The notes beneath the pieces are model-generated. The model saw nothing but the letters and a program-made list of their open reading frames with translations, searched no databases and was not told where the DNA came from. DNA of 35,904 nt from Priapulus caudatus (taxonomy: Eukaryota; Priapulida; Priapulimorpha; Priapulimorphida; Priapulidae), in contig NW_014578602.1 of the NCBI RefSeq assembly GCF_000485595.1, positions 4,746 through 40,649 of the forward strand, given 5' to 3'. A program made the translations under genes and the position numbers. Of this stretch, positions 22,002 through 31,273 are shown piece after piece (the first letter of the stretch is position 1; the number at the start of each line of letters is the position of its first letter).

Positions 22002-22129
22002 CCATTGACGTTAATTTTGTTGTGGTGATAATTTTATGCTCAGCGTGCCGTAACGATAGTAAAAACAATGTCGGTCGTGCGCTTTTGAAAATGTTGCCGT
22101 GCATACAGGGGAAATATGGAATTGCGATA

Positions 22130-22135
22130 AATAAA
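22130..22135 (+). promoter_or_regulatory. Polyadenylation signal AATAAA of RPUSD2
   Basis: A canonical AATAAA lies about 130 bp after the RPUSD2 stop codon, and an AATAAA-like AATAAAC follows within 20 bp. It is the only good candidate near the gene end. Confidence 0.55.
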
Positions 22136-24095
22136 ACAAAAACAATAAACATATAAAGATGTAATGCTTGTCTGTATTTTCTCGTGTTGCTGCATAGCAA
22201 CGACAAAAAATACTTTATACGCGAGTCTCCTGACCCAGAATACATAAAGACCGATGCTATGATGATTACGAGACAATCGAAAAAGCACTATTTAGCGTGA
22301 ACAACTGCCTTTACGCTAACATTGCGTCGAAACACGAGACTCTTCGGCAAGAAAGTTGCGGATCATTCGATTCACTGGTTTCACAATGTACACGTTGAGA
22401 ACCAAAAAAAAAAGATGGCGAATCTGGATTATGCCCTCCTTGAGAATGCACCGATTGTACGCTCTGCATCATTACGCGCAGCAACTACTGACCGAGAATG
22501 TAACACGTTTACAATCTGGTTAATCGTGTTTAATCGGTACCGAAAAATCCTCCTTATCACAATAAATGTAAATAAATCGACGATATATACGCCGGACTTC
22601 ATGCGTCGATGCTCGTGTAAGCGTTGGATGTAGCGAGATATATATATATATATATATAATTGTTGCGTGTACATACGCTGCGTGACTAGGGTTACACGGA
22701 GTAAACATACGTGCATGGCCTACGTGAAGAATAGAAACTGCTTCGTGAGATCTGTGCGGGTTGGCCGCGCCTGCAGTGGCAGCCACGCCTTCCACAGCTG
22801 TCCGCATGTGCAGAGCCAAAACGTGACCAACTGTGCGGTAAGAGATTGCATCCAAGCGTGCATCGAACACTGCATCGTAAATTTCAGAATGTGCGCAGGA
22901 CCACCAAACACGATATGTATATAAAGCTACATAATAAATAACAAGCGTACGAATATAGCGACCGAATTTATATGCGTTGCACGTAAAGTAGGCCATTCCT
23001 TTTTTTAAATACTTTCGTCGAATCAAAAAAATACCCTTTTCAATTGCTAATAATTATTTACAATAAAGTAACTTGCAGTCTAACCAATATATACTCTATA
23101 CCCTTGCACCTACTAGATAACAAGGGGAGATAAATATTTTGAGCACACAACGGTAACACCTAAAAACCATTTCATAGCTTCGGTCAATCTTAAGAATTTT
23201 ACTCACGTAGCTTGAATATACCTTACTAATTAAAAGCCCTCAGCTACCTTATAACCTTACTGTACCTTCATTAAATTTCTGAGTTATGAACTGTAATTTG
23301 CTAAATACTAATAAGGCAAAATATCTATACTTTGGACCCCAAACTAAGAGAGAAAAATGACAAGATTGGACTGAAACTACATGGTTTTTTACGTTTCTTT
23401 TAGCACGCTCTAAAAATTGATCCATCCCTGACAATAATAATAGACTAATGCAGCTTTAACCAATTTTTATAAAGTTTACACCACAGCCGTCACAACACAT
23501 TTTCTCATAAATCGTGCAGTAAATATCACACGTTCTTGAGTCTGTCACGCACAAAATGCACGCACGCCGTCCGAACGGAAAATTGTGCATGCATTATTTT
23601 AACAGAATTATAAAAAGTAACTGGCTTTCACAGTGGCTACTGAATGTATAGCTCCGAACGCGCGTGCATGCACCACACATGCTGTTCACAGAACCTTGTT
23701 CAGCTACGCAGCCTAATGTGAGAACTACATTACGTACATATATTTTCAAGTAGAGTACCTCAGCTTACCCGAATAAATAGTATGGGATCAGAGTATCACT
23801 TCATTTGCGTCTGTGTAAATGGGATGCACTGCCTTCATCGGCTGAAACTTAACACGTTATTCCCACTCAGTAGGAGCTGTAGCGGGGTTTTGACACGATG
23901 ATTAGCTTGTCCGTCCTGCGATTACCTATTACAATGATCGTTAAACCTTCGTACGCACAAGCCAAACCTATTTCGTGCCACGATCACATCGTAACCTCGC
24001 TAGGCGGCTGCAAATTCCGATTCCCATGATTAAGAATTGTTGCCACAACAGGGCTACCAAGAGATAGAAAAAGCATCAGTGATCCAAAAAGCATT

Positions 24096-24295
24096 CAAAA
24101 GACACTGAATAGTTGTGCCGTATGAATCTGCAACCTAAGAGGTAAGCACGGGGAAAAAAACCCAATCTCTCCATCTCCAATCTCTTCCAACAGAAAGCGC
24201 AGTGCCTAGACAGGAAAGCTTTGGCGAAAGACAATAAACAGTTGCGCCGTACGAATCTGCAACCTAAGTGGAAAGCGCAAGCGAAAAAACCCAAC
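24096..24295 (+). repeat. Imperfect tandem duplication, unit about 135 bp
   Basis: TATGAATCTGCAACCTAAG (near 24120) is repeated as TACGAATCTGCAACCTAAG (near 24250), with matching GTTGTGCCG/GTTGCGCCG before it and AAAAAACCCAA after it. Confidence 0.7.
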
Positions 24296-24511
24296 CCCGA
24301 TGACCCCACCAGCAGGGAAGCACAGATCCCTTCCGACGGGAAAGCGCAGCTTTCACGAGATGCGTTCCCGATCTCTAGGTCGACCCAAGGACAAAGGCCG
24401 AGAGACACGGTTGTTCGGACATCCGGTGGTTCGCGCGGCGAGTGTCTCTCCGCCTCCTTCCTCCTCCTCCTCCTCGCTACTCTACTTGCAGATTTCTCCC
24501 TCACCGTATCC

Positions 24512-24650
24512 GGACGACTACCCCCCGGACAATTACCCCCCGGACAATTACCCCCCTAGGGCAACTCCCACCCAGACAACTACCCCCCTAGTGTTAGGGT
24601 TAGGGTTGTCCTAGGGAGGTAGTTGTCCAGGGGGTAGTAGTCCTAGATTT
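24512..24650. repeat. C/G-rich fold-back repeat with telomere-like core
   Basis: Repeats of ACTACCCCCC and GGACAATTACCCCCC on the left (24512-24590) face their complements GGGAGGTAGTTGTCC and AGGGGGTAGTAGTCC on the right (24613-24645). Between them lies GTGTTAGGGTTAGGGTTG (24593-24610), about 2.5 TTAGGG units. It abuts the 3' end of the dynein gene. Confidence 0.7.
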
Positions 24651-24655
24651 CTCCC

Positions 24656-27600
24656 TCACTGGTTGGAGGATTTTTTCGGGGTTGACGCGAGGACGGCCGA
24701 CCTTCTCTCCTGCGGTGTCAGCTGATCCGACTCGACAGACGCGCCCGGCTCTGAAACGGAGACAAGACGCTGCGGCGGTAAACTGCTTGCTTCCCGTCTC
24801 TGTGGTGACCTACTAGCTTTCCATCACCATGGTAACCTCGCTGACTCCACTACAAACTCTGCAGCGGTCACAAAACTCACTTCTGTTCTCTGTCGAGGAT
24901 CCATCTCCATCTCCCTCCCCCACCTTCTCCCTTAGCACTCAGCAAAAAGAGATAGAGTGTGGAAACGGTGTTAAGAAGAGAGCCTGCACGCGCCGGCACC
25001 CGCCAGTAAAAACTGTGAATCTCTTCATACCCACTCAGGCCACAATTAAAAAAATATTTGTTTGCCCTCACCCGACCCAGGCTGAAAGGTTTGGGTAGGT
25101 ACGTTGGCTTTTTTTTGATGGGGGTCTTTTTACAAATTCAGCATGGTGTCTACATGCTCGGGTGTGCTTGTGTGGCGATACCTTTTATGTTGAATGTTTG
25201 TTTTTCTTGGTACATATAATGTATTGCCTACAGATTTATATAATGTACAGTGATACAATTTGTAAAAAAAGAAAAGAATGGAAAAGATCAATAAAATCTT
25301 TTGAGTCGGCCCCTTTTTGGCGGGTCGGTCGGGTGAGGGCAAACAAACAATGTTTTTATCATGGCCCCAGTGGGCACACGAAAATTATTATATTTACCTT
25401 TCTCCTGGGACCATCTCCATCCCCCTCCCCCACCTTCCCCCCTGGACCATCTACTCCAGCTTACCCGTGGCTCCCGCCGGACCCTGTTTCTTCGTCAGTA
25501 GGCTGTTGAAGAAGTTGGCGAGCACCGTCTCACTGCCCGGCCCCGACACGGCTTTGCTAACGTCCACCTGAAGCAAAGAGCCATTCGCTTTACAACTCGT
25601 AGTCTCAATCTGGGCTCCCAAACACAACGACATTGTGCCCACATGAGGCACAGANNNNNNNNNNACGGTAAAAAACACGCCCCCCTCCCCTCCCCCCTGT
25701 TTGAATTTCATCCTGGGGAGAACCCTGCATCTATGCCAGATCTGCCCTACAGATTATTGCCATCTATGCCAGATCTGCCCCATAGATTGCCATCTATGCT
25801 AAATCATCTCTTTAGACTGCCATATATCCCAGATCTGCCCCCTATAGATTGCCATCTATGCCAGATCTGTCCTGTAGATTATGCCATCTATTTCAGATCT
25901 TCCCTATAGATTGCCATCTATGCCAGATCTTCCCAATAGATTGCCATATATGCCAGACCTTCCCTACAGATTGCCATCTATGCTAGCCCCAATGGCACAG
26001 TCCTAGCAGCCAGGCACGAAATAGCCGCCATCGACCAGCGGCGACAGCAAAGCTCTGACGCTCGAGCACTGCTACGGCGGCGCCCCCTGCACTCACCCTC
26101 CTGACGAGCGGCTTGGGGATGACCTCACAGTAGTTGCCATCTGCCTGCAGGGTCGTGAAGTTCTCCGTGAGAATCGCAATCTTCTTCTCGTTGTCCCAGC
26201 CGCACGGGCTGCCGAGCGCGCGCCGGAAACAAGAGAGCAGATGTCAACCTCCGGTGATCGCAGGATCGTTGGATGAAAGTGCCGGACGATTAATCCGTGA
26301 GCGATTTAAATGGTGGGCACGCCGCTGCGCGTGGCGCTCTCCCTGCCCGTGAACCCTACATGCGTAATATTACCGGGACCACATGGGTGGCATTAATGCT
26401 AATTAGCTTCCCCTGTTATGCACCAGTCAATTGAAACCCCGGCCCCCCGGACTCCCGTGACAGGGTGGGGAAGTAACGCAGCCACAGCCACGATTTAACG
26501 CGCATTTAACGACATAGTAGCCCGGGGTGGCCGGCAAATTAACAAGACGCTTTACCAGCGGGGCCATTTAGCCGTGATTTAACAATGAACAGCCAGCACC
26601 GCAAGTGGGGATAATCACGGGGATTTAATACCAGGGGATTTCAAATAAATACGTTTATTTGAAAAAGGTGTCACATGACAGAAATTCACGTAAATAAAGA
26701 CTTTATGAACCAGAATTTAGTTTTGTTTGGAATCTGAGAAATGATCCCCAGTTATAGGGGCTTTTAACAGACTACCTGCCCCTTATGGGCGGGGAAATTG
26801 CTGTTTTTAACACTAAGGAAGTGTTAAATTCCCCGCCTTTTCCCGGTCGAGGTCGAGAGCTGGAGTTTCAATTGACTGGTGCACTACACACTGCATCTCC
26901 TATCCGGCTGACTCCATCGTCGACTGTGCTCGAGTAATACATGACAACAAAATCTCTGCGTTGCGAGAAAGCCAAGGTCCCGGCTACATCGATCGTGCAC
27001 GCGACTAAACCCACAACTTCTTACGGGGCCATTACTTATTCATTGCCGCCGTACAAAGATGATTAAACAGCGGCGGAATCCAATGATTGATCGTTTAGTG
27101 ACTACAGCAACCTACAGTGCTCACGCGATGCTGCAAACAAGTGGGAAAGGATGAGTGAAAAGCACTCAAGAGATTCTACAGCGATATGTATTACCCTCAA
27201 CGCTAAATGCTCCCGACTCAAGTGCATTCAGGGAACACCGACATGCTGCCACGATAGATTCCACATCCATTGTACTGCACCTATGCATCAGCTGAGTCTA
27301 ATGGAGCAATTGACCCCACTTTAGCGAGAAACATTTTAAATCAAATATGGGTGTGTTAACCAGCTTTTAGACGGAAATCAGCAGCGCAGCATGAGTTGCC
27401 ACCCTCACCATTTTCAACCATGCATGCGTGCACCTGCACACGTTTCTCTCGTGCGTGTTTCTCTCCTGGTTTGATTTCAAATGTTCACGACCGATACGGT
27501 GGCCAAAAGACAACACCAATTAACCTCGATGTGATAGGACAATGCACTGGTCATTGTACGCGGATCGGCGACTCGAGCCCAACCCGACCGCTACGACGAC

Positions 27601-27978
27601 GACGACGACGACGCGAGAGATGCTCACATGAAGATGCCGTCTCGCTCGACGACGTTGGCCGTCAGGTCGAAGGGCACGTCGTAAATCCTGTGCAGCAGGT
27701 ACTTGTACAGCAGCTCACAGTTCTTGTTCTCCTTCACCGACACGTACACGATGCCGGCGCCCACTGGTGGCGGCGACGCGTTAAGGGCAACGACGACGAA
27801 CCGCAACAACGCCAGGCCACCGCACGAATGACCGGGCTGGATCAAGCTAAGCCGGCCGGGCTAGATACTCTGTGCCATGTTACAGGCATACGTGCGTACG
27901 TGTGCTTATGTGTACAAATATGCACTTGCGTATATAATACACACGCACAAACGCACACACGCACAAACGCACACACAC

Positions 27979-28021
<43 letters not shown>

Positions 28022-28063
28022 CACATGCAGGCACGCACGTACACACATATAGATATATTTATA

Positions 28064-28096
<33 letters not shown>

Positions 28097-31015
28097 AAGA
28101 CGTATAGAATGAAAAGAATGATTCAATTAACTATACATGTGTGCACAGAAAGGATACAGCTGAGGGCAAAGTTGCGCACTTGTTGCTGTATGTAGTCAAA
28201 GTGTTCGTCCCTGTAGTCGCTCTCTCTCTCCAACTCCAACATGGCGTCACTCTAAAAACAGCAAGAAAGTGCAGAACCGATAAGCTCAGGTTCGCAATCT
28301 TCAGCTGGGTGCGACGGCTCATCGTCATGGCAACACGGGTCTAATTACACTAAGGCTCGAGTCCGAGTTCCTTTCGATGTTTTCGTATTTTTATAAACCA
28401 TGTTGCTGATCAGGGTGAAGTCACTTTGTGCGCATGGTGTGTATTTATAACTAAGTTTTAGCACAACGAAATTAAGCTATCACCCTGACACGATTAACAG
28501 ACAGCCCTACCCAACCATTGCTGCAATCAGTCATTCTAAAGCACTTCTTAGCATCGAGATATTGCAGTCAACCTTTCGGCACATGCGCACGCAAGGAACG
28601 ACCTTGCGACGACATCCGAGGTGGGTGAGGTCATCTAGGTCTCTCTTGAACCAGAATAGATCGATTTCCGCGAGTCCTACCTTTGTCACGACAATCAACA
28701 CTGGAACGCCGAGGTTCAGGGTTAGCACTCCGTCGCCCAGGGGAAGCGTGTCGTCATCTGCGAGGGGGGACAGCGTCGTCCGCTGCCGCAGCGACGCCGT
28801 CATGATGTCAGCCTCCCTGTCGTCCGGTTCCACGTACTCTTGAAAGGTCTTCGTTACTTGAGCGAAGAGAAAAACAGCAGACGATCGTCGCACGTACTGT
28901 CAAACCTGCATTAGCGGTCACCTCTATAGAAGGGACACCTGTCCATTAAGGTCGCTTTTGGGGTTTTCCTTGATTTGCAAGTAAATAGTGAAAGACATAA
29001 CACATCAACACTGTAGAATTGCCATCTGTCTATAAAAGATGCTTTTGGGTGTTACATTGAGTGACTCTTACACGCAGAGTTGACTACGTTTCTTTGCTGC
29101 ACAGTAAGCGCAGGGAGGGGTGGCAGGGGACCTCTAGACGGCAACATGAGCTTACGAATGGGTCCGACCATTCTCCAACGTTAGTTGCAGAATATTTTCG
29201 TCGGTATATGCACCGACGGAAAATGCGGGATCCTTACGTTTCTGCCTGCACTCTCGCAGCCTGCTGTTGTCCAGGCCCATCCCGTTGATGTGGTGCTGCA
29301 AGAGGCTGCACCACGTGTCCAGCGTGTCCATGATGGCCCAAGGCTGGGCCATGCTGGCCGTGAGCAGAACCAGGGTGTCGCCAAGGTTCTCCTTTGTGAG
29401 CATGTACCGGAACAGGTTCGTGTGCTGCGGGTTCCCGTCCAGCAGCCACACGCCCAGTCTAGCCGTGTCTGCGAAACATCAAGTTGCTGTAACATGCCGT
29501 AGTTGAAGGTCAGGGTTCTCCAAGCCTTTTCATTATAGCATGGCGGGTGCTGCCTTTACGGTCCTAGTTGCAAATCGTCGAAGGCGGTTTGTGCATGCTA
29601 GGGGGGTCCGGGGGCTATGATATTTAGCATGGCGGGTGCATTTTAGGATGGCGGGGCTCGACAATAGCCTGGCGGGCCGCCAGGTTATAAGTGCTCTTGC
29701 AGAACCCTGAAGGTGTGTGCAAAATATATATATGTAGTACGTTATATATACATTATAGTACGTATAAATTTTCTGGTGATTTCTTAATTCTGCAAAAGGA
29801 TAAATTGTTGTTCCAGACAGTTCCAGCAACCCCTTTCGAGGTTCAATCATGCTTTCGCTCTCCACCCACAGCTCTAAAGGCTGCGCCGACTGAAACATAT
29901 GTACAACCACCTTTAGATGTTGTTAGCAGGTTCGGTTGGCTATTTGTTTGACTTTCTAGGACACTTACACGATCTCGGTCACGTTGGTGAGAGAAGCAGG
30001 AATCTTACCATCACCGTACTCATCCTGTACATCGATGACATGGTACTCTAGACCGGCACCCTTCCTCGATACTTCGTTTGCCTCCAGCCTGGCGATAAGA
30101 GTCGTCTTTCCAGTCTCATTGTTACCTGGAGATCATGGAAGAGCACATAGAATACATATTTGCATTATCAAAGATGAATGTAAGTTATTACAAGATTCAA
30201 CATGTTTATTATATACAGTACAGTTGTATATTACAGTTGTGAACTCAAGTCTGGTGACAACTGTAGTAACTTACATATACATAAGGGTAGGGGAAGAAAT
30301 AGTATTATAAAACTCATAATTAAAAAAATGAAGCAATGTACGATCGAATTTTCATAATAACTTAAAAGTTAAGTATAAAGGAAAGACAAGCGCATATCAG
30401 TCTCTAAGTGTCGGCTGCTCTTCAAGTCGAAGTAGGAGAGGGAGATGGGAAAGGAAGAGGAAGACGAGGATGAGGAGGGGGCGGAGGAGGATGAGGAGGT
30501 GGAGGGGGATGAGGAGGTGGAGGGAGATGAGGAGGAAAAAGCGTGTCCAACAAAAGATCACGCGAAGAAAAACATACCTAACACTATCAGTGACTTCCCA
30601 TTAGGAAATTTGCTGGAAGAACTTGTGTGTACGTCACACAATACTGATGACCTGCATACAACAAAGTTCTATGTTACTCGGTTAGCTCAACAAATATTTC
30701 GTTTACCGGAAAATGGCGCAATATTTTGTGGTTTTTGCGTCCTTGCGGGTTTAACGATCAAAATGAGAGAAACATCTGTTCATCAATGAGTTTATACTGC
30801 TGAAGCCGAAAGTACATAAAGTTTTGTTAGGCGGGCCGCTAGAATTTCTGAAGCAAGATATTTTGAATGTTACTGATTTGCAACATAAATCAACTATCTA
30901 TGATTTCAGATTCCTCAAAAAAGTGATGTGTATAGATAATTTCCACTCATACAAACCAAATATTATCATCTTCCTCTTTAGCCAGTTTAGGGTGATTTGT
31001 TATGGGTGGCGCCAT
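24656..31015 (-). CDS. DYNC1LI: Cytoplasmic dynein 1 light intermediate chain; one exon not found
   Basis: This dynein-1 subunit links the motor to cargo adaptors. Minus-strand exons, 5' to 3': 31015-30957 (ATG), 30651-30578, 30125-30009, 29468-29238, 28856-28681, 28251-28158, 27763-27628, 26208-26097, then a missing part, 25567-25465 and 24750-24656 (TGA). Exons 1-8 join in phase into 333 residues matching the N-terminal GTPase-like domain. Key words: [14 protein letters not shown]-loop [97 protein letters not shown]. Exon 25567-25465 encodes the adaptor-binding helix, [13 protein letters not shown]. The exon expected to carry the KE..EDEQVFL..Q-type segment is absent near the 10-N gap. An in-frame earlier acceptor (about 25602) could lengthen the helix exon. 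The terminal exon ([13 protein letters not shown]...) is inferred from phase and a good acceptor. Invertebrates usually have one such gene. Confidence 0.93.
25027..25374. repeat. Inverted repeat in the last DYNC1LI intron
   Basis: CCACTCAGGCCACAATTAAA...TTTGTTTGCCCTCACCCGACC (25030-25079) is inverted at 25324-25371 (GGTCGGGTGAGGGCAAACAAA...TTTTTATCATGGCCCCAGTGGG). The spacer is about 245 bp. TCTCCATC-CCCTCCCCCACCTT is also repeated directly at about 24904 and 25410. Confidence 0.65.
25655..25664. other. 10-N assembly gap in DYNC1LI
   Basis: Ten N lie upstream (in gene sense) of the FFNSLL exon, in the interval where a coding exon is expected but not seen. A fixed short N run need not reflect true gap size. 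Confidence 0.95.
25728..25988. repeat. Minisatellite in DYNC1LI intron
   Basis: Eight or nine imperfect units of about 30 bp contain CCATCTATGCCAGATCT and CCCTATAGATTG. This fills most of the interval between the found exons 25465-25567 and 26097-26208. Confidence 0.85.
26419..26883. mobile_element. Inverted-repeat element in DYNC1LI intron 7
   Basis: Ends are TGCACCAGTCAATTGAAAC (26419) and GTTTCAATTGACTGGTGCA (ending 26883), a perfect 19-bp inverted pair. The interior is non-coding with repeated GATTTAA and GGGG/CCCC words. Flanking bases give no convincing TSD (TTA / CTA). Superfamily not assigned. Confidence 0.75.
27935..28098. repeat. CA and TA microsatellites, DYNC1LI intron 6
   Basis: ACGCACAAACGCACACAC runs are followed by two TA tracts and a TG tract. 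Frames here are repeat translations. Confidence 0.9.
28905..29075 (+). repeat. Dispersed repeat family (CACCTCTATA), copy 2
   Basis: Related to 19620-19885 by AACCTGCATTAGCGGTCACC, CACCTGTCCATTAAGG and GTCTATAAAAGATGC. It lies in DYNC1LI intron 4. Confidence 0.45.
29511..29709. mobile_element. Miniature CAGGG-ended element in DYNC1LI intron 3
   Basis: Ends are CAGGGTTCTCCAAG (29511) and CTTGCAGAACCCTG (ending 29709). The direct repeat AAGGT lies on each side (29506-29510 and 29710-29714), giving a 5-bp TSD. The interior repeats GCATGGCGGGTGC words. It is 199 bp and hAT-related by end sequence. Confidence 0.75.
30432..30540 (+). repeat. Purine-rich GGAGGATGAGGAGG tract, DYNC1LI intron 2
   Basis: An imperfect GAGGATGAGGAGGTGGAGG repeat. 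On the gene's strand it is a C/T-rich tract 40-130 bp after the exon 2 donor. The acidic plus-strand frame is its translation and then runs antisense through exon 2. Confidence 0.8.
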
Positions 31016-31273
31016 GTTTATGTCCACACTTTCAATCGGGCCCGAGAGGTGGCGCTTCCCGCGGATTTCGCGCAAACAAGTGTGCGTGCGAAATCATATG
31101 ATCTTGTATGACATCATTGCTTTGGTTTGTTTTGGTGTCTGGAAACGTGTGGAAGCAACACAAAGAAGCACGCTGCACGATTTCCGAGAATGGGAAGCGA
31201 ATGGTCGGCGAAGCACCACTCACGACGTTCACAGATAACCGGCTGTCATTTTCTCTGAAGGACATCGCACGCG
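31016..31273. promoter_or_regulatory. Probable bidirectional promoter, DYNC1LI / ZNRF
   Basis: Only 258 bp separate the two divergent start codons, and this interval must hold both transcription starts. No TATA box is apparent. It contains CG dinucleotides and ATCATATGATC and TGACATCA words (31094-31117). The case rests on geometry, not on a recognised factor site. Confidence 0.6.

Larger units (their letters stand above)
22160..24655. other. Convergent intergenic spacer, RPUSD2 to DYNC1LI
   Basis: No supported gene. It holds a TA run (about 22639-22660). Overlapping frames at 22520-23026 (minus) and 22667-22924 (plus, Cys-rich, 85 residues) each show only themselves as evidence. The rest up to 24060 is AT-rich and featureless. 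The DYNC1LI 3' UTR should lie just below 24656, but no TTTATT (minus-strand AATAAA) stands out. Confidence 0.5.

Noticed and set aside
22520-23026. 168-residue minus-strand frame
   Set aside because: No recognised motif, crosses a TA microsatellite, and the opposite strand is equally open over part of it.
24076-24614. Overlapping frames on both strands before the DYNC1LI 3' end
   Set aside because: They cover a tandem duplication and the CCCCC fold-back, with no family match and no phase-compatible link to the dynein gene.
27396-27986. 196-residue plus-strand frame
   Set aside because: It runs antisense through DYNC1LI exon 7, whose minus-strand reading matches the family, and ends in a CA microsatellite.
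30445-30789. Acidic 114-residue plus-strand frame (EEDEE-rich)
   Set aside because: The acidic part is the GGAGGATGAGG repeat and the rest is antisense to DYNC1LI exon 2.
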